Source: Anaerohalosphaeraceae bacterium
GTDB lineage: Bacteria > Planctomycetota > Phycisphaerae > Sedimentisphaerales > Anaerohalosphaeraceae
Direction: 5' to 3'
Assembly: GCA_037479115.1 (NCBI GenBank)
Contig: JBBFLK010000004.1
Coordinates: forward strand, 62,001-126,000
DNA: 64,000 bases
Both the position numbers and the translations under genes were made by a program. The notes beneath the pieces are model-generated. The model did no database searches. It was not told the origin of the DNA and was given only the letters and a program-made list of their open reading frames with translations. The stretch's first letter is position 1. Each line of letters begins with the position of its first letter. Shown piece after piece: positions 7,772 through 16,615 of the stretch.

Positions 7772-10700
7772 ATGAAAAAGACCGGCAAGTGGACGGCATC
7801 CATTCTTCTTTTTTCTCTCTTTTCAGCATGGGCCTTTTCCGTTCCCCTGGCTTTTCCGGGAGCGGAGGGTGCCGGGCGTTTTGCCGCAGGCGGACGCGGC
7901 GGAACGGTTTATGAGGTCACGAATCTAAACAACAGCGGACCGGGCTCGATTGTCGATGCCGTCAGTCAGCCCAACCGCACAATCGTCTTTCGGGTCTCCG
8001 GAACGATTGAACTGGGAAATGTTATCCTGCGGCCCAAATCCAACACCACTATCGCCGGTCAGACCGCTCCGGGGGACGGCATCTGCATCAAAGGACGCAT
8101 CTACCTGAGCGGCGCCGACAACGTCATTATTCGCTACATTCGGGTCCGTGTGGATGCGGGCGGTGCCAATTCCAGCGGGGATGCCATCGACATCGCCAGC
8201 GGCAGCAACATCATCATCGACCACGTCAGCGCCTCCTACGCACGGGACGAAACCATTTCCTGCCAGGACGGCTCCAACAACGTCACCGTCCAGTGGTGCA
8301 TCCTCAGTGAAGCCCTGACCTTCGAAAATCACAGCTACGGCTCCCTGATTCGCGGCCAGTACGGAGAACGGAAATCCTATCACCACAATCTCTATGCCCA
8401 TAACAAAGGGCGGAATCCTCGTCCGGGCAACTATCTCAGTTCAACACTCGACCCGGACGGCCTGTATTTTGACTTCCGCAACAACGTTATTTACAACTGG
8501 TCCGGCACGAATCCGGGCAACAACTTTGATACCAACAACATCAGTCGATACAATTTCATCAACAATGTTTATATCCGCGGGCCGGGCTCTACCGGCACAA
8601 AAATCTTCGGGGAATACTCTCTCGTCAGCTACGGCTTTTTCTCCGGCAACGCCCACGGGGCTTCGTATGCGTCAATTTCAGTCCCGTCCGACCCGTGGAG
8701 TCTGGTGACGTTCAGCGGATTCACCCAGGCACAAATTAACGCGTACAAAGCCCGTACCGGAGGGGTTCCGATTCCGATGGAGCCGGTGACTACCACCTCC
8801 GCTTATCAGGCCCTGCAGGATGTGTTGGCCTCCGCCGGAGCCAGTCTGGTGCGCGACGCTGTGGACCAAAGAATCGTCAGCGATGTCATCAACGGCACGG
8901 GGGATTTTGTGTACAATACCCCCCTTCCGACCGACCCGCCGGAGGTGCTGAACCACTTCTGGCCGCCCCTGGCTTCCGCACCGGCCCCGACAGACAGCGA
9001 TCACGACGGAATGCCGGACTACTGGGAAACGGCCAACGGGCTCAATCCCTCCAACCCCGCCGACCGAAATTCCTACACACTTGACCCGGATTACACAAAT
9101 CTGGAAGTCTATCTGAACTGGCTGGTGCAGGGAGATACCCAGCCCCCCGCCGCTCCGACGGGGCTGACAGCCGCCGCCGACAATCAGCTCGTCCAGCTCA
9201 CCTGGAATCCCAACACGGAACCGGACCTGGCCGGCTACAATGTCTATCGCTCTACAGTGTCCGGCAGCGGATACGTCAAGCTCAACGGCATCCTCCTGAC
9301 CAGTCCGGCCTATACGGATACCAGCGTGAGCAACGGCACCACCTATTATTATGTGGTTACCGCGGTGGATACCGCCACCAATGAATCCGCTGCTTCGGTT
9401 CAGGTGTCTGCCGTGCCGATGGACCTGACGCCTCCGGCGCCGCCGGCCGGTCTGTGGGCGCGGATTGAAAACGGCACCGTCCTGCTGGACTGGCTGGACA
9501 ATACCGAACCGGATTGGGCCGCCTACAACGTCTATCGCGCAGAGGGATTCAGCGGCGAGTATGGTTTGCTCACCGCTTCCGGGATTACAACATCGTTCTT
9601 TGCAGATTCGGATGTCTCGGCCGGCCAAACCTATTTTTACGCCGTGACAGCCAAAGACATTTCCGGCAATGAATCTGATGCGCTGTATGAAATTCCGGTC
9701 ACCATCAGCACAACGGCGATGGGACGAATCCTGCGGGAAACCTGGACCGGCATTTTCGGCGGTACAGTCAATCATTTGACCTCTCATCCGCTGTACCCGA
9801 ACGCTCCGTCCGGACGCGACTGGCCGGCCAACTTCGAAGGCCCGACCGACTGGGCGGATTCCTACGGGACCCGCGTCCGCGGCTATCTGCACCCGCCCGC
9901 CTCAGGGTGGTACACCTTCTATATTGCTGCCGACAATGAGGCCCAGCTTTGGCTCAGCACGGACGGCTCGCCGGCCAATGCCGCCCTGATTGCCTCCGTG
10001 TCCGGCGGAACCGCCCCGCGGCAGTGGGACCAATCCCCCTCGCAGCGGTCGGCTCCGATTTTCCTGACCGCCGGACGCAAATACTACATCGAGGTTCTCC
10101 ACAAAGAAGACAGCGGCCCGGACCATCTGGCCGTTGCGTGGGAAGGCCCCGGGCTGAGCCGGCAGGTCATCGCCGGACAATATCTGTCGCCGTGGTTTAT
10201 CGGACTGTACGGAGACACAAACGCCGATGAGTGGGTCGATATCGAAGACCTGCCCGCCTTTGCCTCCGTCTGGCTGGAAACCGACTGCGCCGAAAGCTCC
10301 GCCTGGGACCTCAACGGCGACTGTGTCGTGGACCTGCAGGAATTCAGCATTTTGGCAGGGAACTGGATGCTCGATATTTATCCGCTTTTGCCGCCGACGA
10401 ATCTGACCGCCGAGGCCGACGATGGCGCTGTGCTGCTCGATTGGGATGACAGCCCCGAATCCTCCGTTATCGGATACAATGTGTACCGCTCCACAACTTC
10501 CGGCGGCGGCTATATGAAACTGAACGCTTCCCCGGTTTTGTCCTCCGATTATTTTGACGGCACCGTTCAAAACGGCACTCCGTATTACTATGTCGTCACA
10601 GCCGTCAACCGCAGCGGCATGGAATCCTCCTTTTCAAACGAGGTGTCGGCCCTGCCCAATCCCCCCAGCTCCGACCTTGTTATTCAGGAAAATGAAGCCG

Positions 10701-11092
10701 GTTTCTGCGGCGTCGAAGGGGTGATTGAAAACGAACATACCGGCTACACCGGCAGCGGCTATGCCAACACCGACAACGCCGTCGGCAAGGGCATTAACTA
10801 CCGCATTCAGATTCTAACGGGCGGCACCTATGCGTTTGTCTGGCGATTTGCCAACGGCGCCACAGCCGCCCGCCCGGCCAATCTGCTCATCAACGGTACC
10901 CCCGCCGCATCCGGCATTGCCTTTCCGGTCACCGGGGCCTGGACATCCTGGAGCACAACCGCAGCGGTTCAGGTCTCTTTGCCGGCGGGGACATACACGG
11001 TGCGTCTGGAAGCAACGACCTCCGGCGGCCTGGCAAACATCGACTCAATGACCGTTACCGGCCCCAATCTCCAGCCGGCATCCTGTCTATAA
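7772..11092 (+). CDS. Secreted multidomain PL1-type pectate lyase with FN3, PA14, dockerin-like and CBM modules
   Basis: This 1106-residue exported protein is predicted to cleave polygalacturonate by beta-elimination. The signal peptide (1-23) is followed by a PL1-like parallel beta-helix of about 400 residues starting FPGAEGAGRFAAGGRGG, with NTTIAGQTAPGDG and NVIIRYIRVR ladders. Next come a calcium-binding DSDHDGMPDYWE segment, two FN3 domains, a PA14 domain (near residues 650-810), paired dockerin-like motifs (DTNADEWVDIEDL, DLNGDCVVDLQEF), a third FN3 and a C-terminal CBM6/35-like beta-sandwich. The frame opens upstream, but the ATG at 7772 has GGGAG ahead and starts the signal peptide. 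It diverges from the arabinanase, suggesting a shared pectin response. Confidence 0.9.
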   Translation: MKKTGKWTASILLFSLFSAWAFSVPLAFPGAEGAGRFAAGGRGGTVYEVTNLNNSGPGSIVDAVSQPNRTIVFRVSGTIELGNVILRPKSNTTIAGQTAPGDGICIKGRIYLSGADNVIIRYIRVRVDAGGANSSGDAIDIASGSNIIIDHVSASYARDETISCQDGSNNVTVQWCILSEALTFENHSYGSLIRGQYGERKSYHHNLYAHNKGRNPRPGNYLSSTLDPDGLYFDFRNNVIYNWSGTNPGNNFDTNNISRYNFINNVYIRGPGSTGTKIFGEYSLVSYGFFSGNAHGASYASISVPSDPWSLVTFSGFTQAQINAYKARTGGVPIPMEPVTTTSAYQALQDVLASAGASLVRDAVDQRIVSDVINGTGDFVYNTPLPTDPPEVLNHFWPPLASAPAPTDSDHDGMPDYWETANGLNPSNPADRNSYTLDPDYTNLEVYLNWLVQGDTQPPAAPTGLTAAADNQLVQLTWNPNTEPDLAGYNVYRSTVSGSGYVKLNGILLTSPAYTDTSVSNGTTYYYVVTAVDTATNESAASVQVSAVPMDLTPPAPPAGLWARIENGTVLLDWLDNTEPDWAAYNVYRAEGFSGEYGLLTASGITTSFFADSDVSAGQTYFYAVTAKDISGNESDALYEIPVTISTTAMGRILRETWTGIFGGTVNHLTSHPLYPNAPSGRDWPANFEGPTDWADSYGTRVRGYLHPPASGWYTFYIAADNEAQLWLSTDGSPANAALIASVSGGTAPRQWDQSPSQRSAPIFLTAGRKYYIEVLHKEDSGPDHLAVAWEGPGLSRQVIAGQYLSPWFIGLYGDTNADEWVDIEDLPAFASVWLETDCAESSAWDLNGDCVVDLQEFSILAGNWMLDIYPLLPPTNLTAEADDGAVLLDWDDSPESSVIGYNVYRSTTSGGGYMKLNASPVLSSDYFDGTVQNGTPYYYVVTAVNRSGMESSFSNEVSALPNPPSSDLVIQENEAGFCGVEGVIENEHTGYTGSGYANTDNAVGKGINYRIQILTGGTYAFVWRFANGATAARPANLLINGTPAASGIAFPVTGAWTSWSTTAAVQVSLPAGTYTVRLEATTSGGLANIDSMTVTGPNLQPASCL

Positions 11093-11189
11093 AGAAAACC
11101 CGGCAGCATTCTTTGCCGAAGCCCTTGTTTTTTTTCAGAACCGCCGATAGAGTAAACGGCATCATCCACAGAAACGAAAGGGCCTGACT

Positions 11190-12284
11190 ATGGCAAAGAA
11201 AATCAAACGAATCGCCGTCCTGACCGGCGGCGGCGACTGTCCCGGTCTGAACGCCGTCATCCGTGCCGTCACCAAAACCGCCATCAACAAGTACGGCCTG
11301 GAGGTGTACGGCGTCGAAGATGCCTATCTGGGGCTGATTGAAAACCGCATCCGCCCGCTCAGTTTTGACGATGTGAGCAACATCCTCACGCTGGGCGGCA
11401 CGATTCTGGGCTCCTCCAACAAAACCAATCCCTTCGCCTATCCGATGCCCATCGGCAAGACCGTCCGCAACCGCGATGTGTCCGATTTGTGCATCGCCAA
11501 CCTCGAAAAGCACGGCATCGAGGCGATGATTTGCATCGGCGGAGACGGCACGATGGCCTCCGCCGCCGCTTTTGCCAAAAAGGGCCTGACGGTCATGGGC
11601 GTGCCGAAAACCATTGACAACGATGTGTACGGCACAGACCTGACGTTCGGCTTCAACACCGCCGTAACGACCGCCGCCGAGGCCATCGACAAGATTCACA
11701 CGACCGCCAGTTCGCACCATCGCGTGATGATTGTCGAAGTGATGGGCCGCTATGCGGGCTGGATTGCCCTGCACGCCGGCGCCGCAGGCGGGGCCGATGT
11801 CATCCTGATTCCCGAAATCCCCTATGACCTCAACCGCATCGCCGAAGTCGTCCTGGCCCGCTCGCGCAAAGGCCGCCGTTTCAGCATCATCTCCATCGCT
11901 GAAGGCGCCAAACCCAAGGGCGGCAAAATGGTCGTCTTCAAAAAGGAATCCGACAGCCCCGACCCGATTCGGCTGGGCGGCGTTTCCTATGTGCTCGCTG
12001 AGCAGCTGTCCAGAATGACGGGCCTGTCCTGCCGCGGCGTTAACCTCGGCCATCTCCAGCGCGGCGGCACCCCAACCCCCTTTGACCGCAACATGGGCAC
12101 CCAGTTCGGCTATTACGCCCTCGAGTTGCTGATGAAAGGGGTCCAAAACCATCTGGTCATCTGGAAAAACGGTTCGCTCGGCTCGATTCCGCTCAGCCGT
12201 GTGGCCGGCAAAATCAAAACCGTTCCGCTCAAAGACCCGCTGATTGCCGCCGCCAAAGCCGTCGGAACCAGTTTTGGAATCTAA
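11190..12284 (+). CDS. pfkA: 6-phosphofructokinase (PFK-A superfamily, mixed phosphoryl-donor signature)
   Basis: The enzyme phosphorylates fructose 6-phosphate in glycolysis. The 364 residues begin with the nucleotide-binding LTGGGDCPGLNA. GGDG at 117-120 carries Gly at the position that favours ATP, while PKTIDND (139-145) carries Lys140, the residue normally seen in pyrophosphate-dependent enzymes. Gly plus Lys occurs in some actinobacterial-type ATP-dependent PFKs, so ATP use is likelier but not certain. MGRYAGW and the GHLQRGG-like NLGHLQRGGTP are also present. It stands alone between the pectate lyase and a repeat array, with a GAAAGGGCC-type ribosome-binding site ahead of the start. 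Confidence 0.93.
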   Translation: MAKKIKRIAVLTGGGDCPGLNAVIRAVTKTAINKYGLEVYGVEDAYLGLIENRIRPLSFDDVSNILTLGGTILGSSNKTNPFAYPMPIGKTVRNRDVSDLCIANLEKHGIEAMICIGGDGTMASAAAFAKKGLTVMGVPKTIDNDVYGTDLTFGFNTAVTTAAEAIDKIHTTASSHHRVMIVEVMGRYAGWIALHAGAAGGADVILIPEIPYDLNRIAEVVLARSRKGRRFSIISIAEGAKPKGGKMVVFKKESDSPDPIRLGGVSYVLAEQLSRMTGLSCRGVNLGHLQRGGTPTPFDRNMGTQFGYYALELLMKGVQNHLVIWKNGSLGSIPLSRVAGKIKTVPLKDPLIAAAKAVGTSFGI

Positions 12285-12307
12285 AAGATGTCCAACAAAA
12301 CCCTTCA

Positions 12308-12428
12308 TCATTCCCGCTTTGTCCGCCCTTCCGGGACACAGCCGTCATCCCTGCGCAGGCCTTTGTCATTCCCGCACAACTTTGTCACATTCCCGCGGTT
12401 TCTTTGTCATTCCCGCAAAGGCGGGAAT
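12308..12428 (+). repeat. dRS3-like array 2
   Basis: Five degenerate TCATTCCCGC-like half-sites, several followed by a short ...TTTG stretch, lead into one intact palindrome ATTCCC-N8-GGGAAT (N8 = GCAAAGGC) at 12409-12428. It has the same orientation and order as array 1 and occupies most of the 182 bp between pfkA and coaB. Confidence 0.7.
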
Positions 12429-12466
12429 CCATATTTTTTGCGGACTTTCATTAGAGATTCAAAACC

Positions 12467-13120
12467 ATGATGGCTGCATCGAAAAAGAAACGGCGAATCC
12501 TGATTACGGCCGGCGGCACGCGGGAATACATTGACCCGGTCCGCTTTCTGTCCAACGCCGGCAGCGGACAGATGGGCTATGCTCTGGCCCGTGCGGCCCT
12601 GCGGGCGGGTCACCGTGTAACCCTGATTTCAGCCCCGACGACTCTAAAGCCCCCGGCCCAAGCCGAACTCCTCCGCGTCGTCTCCTGTCAGGACATGTTC
12701 CGGGCCGTGAAAGAGAAGTTTCCCCAAAGTGATTGTCTGATTATGACCGCGGCTGTGTCGGACTACACACCGGTCAAAAAAGAAAAAACGAAGATGAAAA
12801 AAAGCAGGGGAATCCTGACGCTTCGGCTCAAACCGACGCCCGACATCCTGGCTTGGGCGGGCCGGCACAAAAAGAAAGGACAGATTCTGGTCGGGTTCGC
12901 CCTCGAAGACAAAAATCTCAAACAAAACGCCGAGCAGAAGCTTCGCCGCAAAAATCTTGACCTGATTGTCGCCAACAAGCCGGACGCCATTGCCGCCAGG
13001 CAGTCCGCCGTCTTTCTCAAATCCCCGTCCGGCCCCTGGCTGGCCCTGCCCTATCAAAGCAAGCAGCGTACCGCCGGCTGCATCCTTCGGATGATTGAAA
13101 AACTCTTTGCGGAAAACTAA
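12467..13120 (+). CDS. coaB: Stand-alone phosphopantothenate-cysteine ligase domain (CoaB)
   Basis: CoaB joins cysteine to 4'-phosphopantothenate in coenzyme A synthesis. In most bacteria it is fused behind the CoaC decarboxylase; here only the ligase half is present (217 residues). Visible motifs are ITAGGTREYIDPVRFLSNAGSGQMG at the start, MTAAVSDYTP near 93-102, the Lys-rich KKEKTKMKKS segment, LKPTPDIL, VGFALED and LIVANKPD. No CoaC gene is visible in this window. Its last four bases overlap the end of the convergent pyrE. Two ATG codons stand at the start (12467 and 12470) without a clear ribosome-binding site. Confidence 0.88.
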   Translation: MMAASKKKRRILITAGGTREYIDPVRFLSNAGSGQMGYALARAALRAGHRVTLISAPTTLKPPAQAELLRVVSCQDMFRAVKEKFPQSDCLIMTAAVSDYTPVKKEKTKMKKSRGILTLRLKPTPDILAWAGRHKKKGQILVGFALEDKNLKQNAEQKLRRKNLDLIVANKPDAIAARQSAVFLKSPSGPWLALPYQSKQRTAGCILRMIEKLFAEN

Positions 13121-13641
13121 TCCGTGATGCCGAGGTCTTCTTTTGTCAGGATGCTCTCGAAGCGGTAGCCTGCCTTTTCAATATTTTCGCGAGCCCCCTG
13201 TTTGCGGTCGATTACGCAGACAATCCGGTCCACCCGCGCTCCGGCCTCGGTGATGATTTTAGCCGCCTCGAGCACCTGCCCGCCGGTCGTGGCGATATCC
13301 TCCACCAGCAGCACAACATCGCCCGGTTCGAGCCGGCCCTCAATCATCTTGCCTGTGCCGTACCCTTTTTTGCTGTTGCGGATGATAACCCAGGGCTTGT
13401 CGGACTCCATCGCCGCCGCCGCCGCCAGCGCCACTCCGCCCAGCTCTGCCCCGGCAATCCGCGTCACCTCCGGCGACAGGTGCCTGCAGAACTCTTTTCC
13501 CAGGGCCCGCAGGATATCCGGCTGGGTCTCGAACAGATATTTGTCCAGATAATACTTGCTCCGCTTGCCGCTGCGCAGAACAAAATCTCCCTCCAGATAC
13601 GATGCATCCTTAATCCGCCTGGCCAGCTGATGTTTGTCCAT
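13117..13641 (-). CDS. pyrE: Orotate phosphoribosyltransferase
   Basis: PyrE makes orotidine 5'-monophosphate from orotate and PRPP in pyrimidine synthesis. The 174 residues are within the family range. LRSGKRSKYYLDKYL is the N-terminal substrate region, KGYGTGKMIEG the catalytic loop, and VVLLVEDIATTGGQ (about residues 109-122) the PRPP-binding signature. It is the last gene of a leftward run. A repeat-flanked four-helix-bundle gene now separates it from purB, and the repeat begins only 10 bp upstream of the pyrE start codon, which could have changed how pyrE is expressed. Confidence 0.92.
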   Translation of the reverse strand: MDKHQLARRIKDASYLEGDFVLRSGKRSKYYLDKYLFETQPDILRALGKEFCRHLSPEVTRIAGAELGGVALAAAAAMESDKPWVIIRNSKKGYGTGKMIEGRLEPGDVVLLVEDIATTGGQVLEAAKIITEAGARVDRIVCVIDRKQGARENIEKAGYRFESILTKEDLGITD

Positions 13642-13650
13642 TGGAAAATC

Positions 13651-13699
13651 CAGTTCTCAGTTATCAGTCATCAGTTATCAGTCATCAGTTATCAGTTAT
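13651..13699 (+). repeat. CAGTTAT/CAGTCAT heptamer array, left flank of cassette
   Basis: Seven tandem heptamers run CAGTTCT, CAGTTAT, CAGTCAT, CAGTTAT, CAGTCAT, CAGTTAT, CAGTTAT. Positions 13658-13692 form a perfect 35-bp inverted match with 14126-14160 on the other side of the four-helix-bundle gene. Confidence 0.85.
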
Positions 13700-13707
13700 A
13701 GGAACTG

Positions 13708-14085
13708 TCAATGTTCGAACGATTCCGAAAATCGAGTCTTTTTCAATATCGCATAAAGCATTTTACCAATTTCGTCGGCTCTCGGATACAGGGTCGTATA
13801 AAATTTTTTCTCCAAAATTCCGCAATCCATTAATACATCCAGCCAATATTTTGTCTCGAGCGTCTCTTTATAAGCGATAGAGATTTTGTTGGAAAAATCC
13901 GCCGATGAAACGGCTCCATTGGCTTCCGCAATATTGGCTCCGATTGAAGTACCCGACCGAAGCAGCTGCCGGAAAAGCAGATACTCTTTTGTCCGTTCAC
14001 GCACCGCTCTGGTCGTTAAAACAACCTGAATAGCAAACTCATAGGCCTTTCGATAAACCTGACTCCTTCCGCAATTTTCCACCAT
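13708..14085 (-). CDS. Four-helix-bundle protein, S23/IVP (23S rRNA intervening-sequence) family
   Basis: This 125-residue protein has the family hallmarks: YRKAYEFAIQVVLTTRAV in helix 1, LLFRQLLRSGTSIGANIAEANGA with the conserved SGxSIxANIAEA motif, FSNKISIAYKETLETKYWLDVL, and a C-terminal helix. Members were first found encoded inside 23S rRNA insertions and are now known as stand-alone genes of unknown function, often near small repeats. The gene lies between purB and pyrE in the same direction, inside a roughly 510-bp segment bounded by inverted heptamer arrays, and is more AT-rich than either neighbour. This suggests insertion into a purine/pyrimidine gene run. No transposase is present. 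Confidence 0.88.
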   Translation of the reverse strand: MVENCGRSQVYRKAYEFAIQVVLTTRAVRERTKEYLLFRQLLRSGTSIGANIAEANGAVSSADFSNKISIAYKETLETKYWLDVLMDCGILEKKFYTTLYPRADEIGKMLYAILKKTRFSESFEH

Positions 14086-14104
14086 TCGCCCTTTCCATTC
14101 TCTG

Positions 14105-14160
14105 CTAACTGTTCACTGTTCACTGATAACTGATGACTGATAACTGATGACTGATAACTG
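14105..14160 (-). repeat. Heptamer array, right flank of cassette (inverted copy)
   Basis: Eight heptamers read CAGTTAT, CAGTCAT, CAGTTAT, CAGTCAT, CAGTTAT, CAGTGAA, CAGTGAA, CAGTTAG on the reverse strand. The first five mirror the left flank exactly. The array ends three bases before the purB stop codon. Confidence 0.85.
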
Positions 14161-14163
14161 CTC

Positions 14164-15597
14164 TCACACCTTCAGCTCCGCCGTATGCTTCATCTGTCGG
14201 CGATACCGTCGGCGGATGGGGCTGACCACCTCCCGAAGAAATTCATCGACCTGCTCCGGAGCCCGACCGATGTACTCCTTCGGGTTGAGCACTTTGCGGA
14301 AATCCACTTTGGCAAAGGCCGGGTCACTCCGGAGCCGCTCCAGCAGGTCATTTTTCTTTCCGTGCTGCTTGACCTGTGCGGCCGCCGCATGCGAATGCAC
14401 CCGAATCCGCTCGTGCAGCTCCTGCCGGCTGCCGCCGGCCTTCACAGCCGCCATCAGGATATTTTCCGTCGCCATAAACGGCAGTTCCGCCTCCACGTGC
14501 GCCGCAATCACCTTCGGATAAACCACCAGACCGGACGCCACGTTAATCAAAATCTCCAGAATCCCGTCTACCGCCAGAAAACTTTCCGCCAGCACAATCC
14601 GGCGGTTGGAAGAGTCATCCAGCGTCCGCTCCAGCCACTGGACCGAGGCAGTCATCGCCGGACTGGCGGCCAGCGACAGCACAAACCGCGCCAGCCCCGT
14701 CGCCCGCTCGCACCGCATCGGATTGCGCTTGTACGCCATCGCCGAAGAGCCCACCTGCGAGCTCTCAAACGGCTCCTCAATCTCTTTCAGATTGGCCAGC
14801 AGACGGATATCATTGCACATCTTGTGCGCCGACTGCGCAATCGAAGCCAGCACATCCACAATCAGCTTGTCGAGCTTGCGCGGATAGGTCTGACCGGTCA
14901 CGGCACAGACTTTCGAAAACCCGAAGGCCCCGGCGACCATCGCCTCCAGGCGGCGCACCTTGCTGTGGCGGCCGCCGAACAGGGCCAGAAACGACGCCTG
15001 CGTACCGGTCGTGCCCTTAATCCCGCGAAACGGCAGCTCCTGAATCCGCCGCTCCAGTTCCTCCAAATCCATCGCAAAATCATACGCCCACAGCGTCGCC
15101 CGCTTGCCGACCGTCGTCAGCTGCGCGGGCTGAAAATGCGTAAACCCGAGCGTCGGAAGCGCCCGATACTGCCGGGCGAAACGGCCCAGCCGGTCAATCA
15201 GACAGGCCAGCTTGCCCGCCAGAATCTCCATCCCGCGGCGCATCAGAATCAGGTCGGTGTTGTCCGTAATGTCGCAGCTGGTTGCCCCCAAATGAAGAAT
15301 CGGGGCGGCCTTGGGCGCCGCATCGGCAAAGGTGTGGATATGCGCCATCACATCGTGCCGCAGCTTCTGCTCATATGCCGCCGCCTTCTTATAGTCGATG
15401 TCCTCCAGATGCTGCTGCATCTGGCGAATCTGGGCGTCCGTAATCTTCAGCCCCAGTTTCTTCTGGGCCCGGGCCAGCTCCAGCCAAAGCCGCCGCCATG
15501 TGCGAAACTTGCTGTCCGGACCGAACAATTCCGCCATCTCCCGCGAGGCATTCCGCTCCACCAGCGGGCTGGTATAAACCGACATCTCTTTTGCCAT
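14164..15597 (-). CDS. purB: Adenylosuccinate lyase
   Basis: PurB acts twice in purine synthesis, releasing fumarate from SAICAR and from adenylosuccinate. The 477-residue protein contains [31 protein letters not shown] with the catalytic His, and the superfamily signature [12 protein letters not shown] carrying the mobile-loop Ser. The frame opens at 15663, but the ATG at 15597 has ACAGGAAACAG upstream and gives the usual N-terminus. It follows an aldo/keto reductase gene by 56 bp on the same strand. Its stop codon abuts the inverted heptamer array. Confidence 0.95.
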   Translation of the reverse strand: MAKEMSVYTSPLVERNASREMAELFGPDSKFRTWRRLWLELARAQKKLGLKITDAQIRQMQQHLEDIDYKKAAAYEQKLRHDVMAHIHTFADAAPKAAPILHLGATSCDITDNTDLILMRRGMEILAGKLACLIDRLGRFARQYRALPTLGFTHFQPAQLTTVGKRATLWAYDFAMDLEELERRIQELPFRGIKGTTGTQASFLALFGGRHSKVRRLEAMVAGAFGFSKVCAVTGQTYPRKLDKLIVDVLASIAQSAHKMCNDIRLLANLKEIEEPFESSQVGSSAMAYKRNPMRCERATGLARFVLSLAASPAMTASVQWLERTLDDSSNRRIVLAESFLAVDGILEILINVASGLVVYPKVIAAHVEAELPFMATENILMAAVKAGGSRQELHERIRVHSHAAAAQVKQHGKKNDLLERLRSDPAFAKVDFRKVLNPKEYIGRAPEQVDEFLREVVSPIRRRYRRQMKHTAELKV

Positions 15598-15653
15598 AAT
15601 TCTGTTTCCTGTCAATTCTGAAAGTCTGTCCGATTGTATCGGTTCCTCCGCCC

Positions 15654-16604
15654 TTACGCACACAGGATTTTTTCAATTTCCTCCAGCAGCGGCTCCGGCA
15701 GCTCTGCATCAGCCGCAGGCACCCAGTCGCGAATCTGCCCTCTCCGGCGGGCCCCGACAATCGCGGAGGTAACCTCCGGCCGCCGCAGCACCCACGCTAT
15801 CGCCAATTGTCCGACCGTCAGCCCCGCCTGAGCGGCAGCTCTCTTGAGCCGCTCGATTTTGTCCAGATTGCGGTCAAACAGCGGTGAACGAAAATTCGGG
15901 TCTGAAACAATCCGATGGTCATCCGGCGGCAGCGTCCGCAGATACTCGGCTGTAAACTTGCCCGTCAAAAGCCCCTTCTGGAGAGGGCTGTACGCCATGA
16001 CTCCGATTTGCTTCTTCCCGCAGTACGGCAGAATCTCCTTCTCAATATCCCGCCGCAGCATACTGTACGGCGGCTGCAGGGACGCCGGCGGGGCAATCCT
16101 CGCCAGCCGCTCCAGCAGTGGCACGTCGCAGTTGCACACCCCGATATACCGCACCTTGCCCTGCTCGACCAGCCGCACCATCGCCTCCCAGCCCTCCTCC
16201 AGCTGCTCGGCCGGCTGCGGCCAGTGCATCTGATACAAATCTATCACCTCCACCCCCAGCCGCTTCAGACTGGCCTCGCACTCGGCGGCAATGCTGTCGG
16301 CATCCAGACAGCTGATTTTCTCCCGGCGCTCATTCCACAGCAGGCCGCATTTGGTTGCCACAAACGGACGAGGCCGAATCGACCGCAGCGCCCGCCCCAC
16401 CACTTCCTCCGAATGCCCGCAGCCGTAAATCGGGGCCGTATCGATCCAGTTGATGCCGCACTCTATCGCCTCTTCAATCGCCTCCAGCGAATCCCGGTCA
16501 TCCTGCGGCCCCCAGCCGTACTCCCACGGCCCGCCGATCGCCCAGGTTCCCAGCCCGATGACCGTCAGCTCCAAATCCGTCTGTCCAAGCCGTCGAGTCT
16601 TCAT
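15654..16604 (-). CDS. Aldo/keto reductase
   Basis: This is a cytoplasmic NAD(P)H-dependent oxidoreductase with a TIM-barrel fold (316 residues). The catalytic tetrad is visible as Asp and Tyr in [13 protein letters not shown], Lys in VATKCGL and His in [23 protein letters not shown] and the cofactor segment [13 protein letters not shown] near the C-terminus complete the family pattern. An open frame extends far upstream, but its sequence is a shadow of the preceding protease gene. The ATG at 16604 follows GAGGGCAAAACGG and starts the expected beta-strand [13 protein letters not shown]. It ends 56 bp before purB. The substrate is unknown. Confidence 0.9.
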   Translation of the reverse strand: MKTRRLGQTDLELTVIGLGTWAIGGPWEYGWGPQDDRDSLEAIEEAIECGINWIDTAPIYGCGHSEEVVGRALRSIRPRPFVATKCGLLWNERREKISCLDADSIAAECEASLKRLGVEVIDLYQMHWPQPAEQLEEGWEAMVRLVEQGKVRYIGVCNCDVPLLERLARIAPPASLQPPYSMLRRDIEKEILPYCGKKQIGVMAYSPLQKGLLTGKFTAEYLRTLPPDDHRIVSDPNFRSPLFDRNLDKIERLKRAAAQAGLTVGQLAIAWVLRRPEVTSAIVGARRRGQIRDWVPAADAELPEPLLEEIEKILCA

Positions 16605-16615
16605 CCGTTTTGCCC

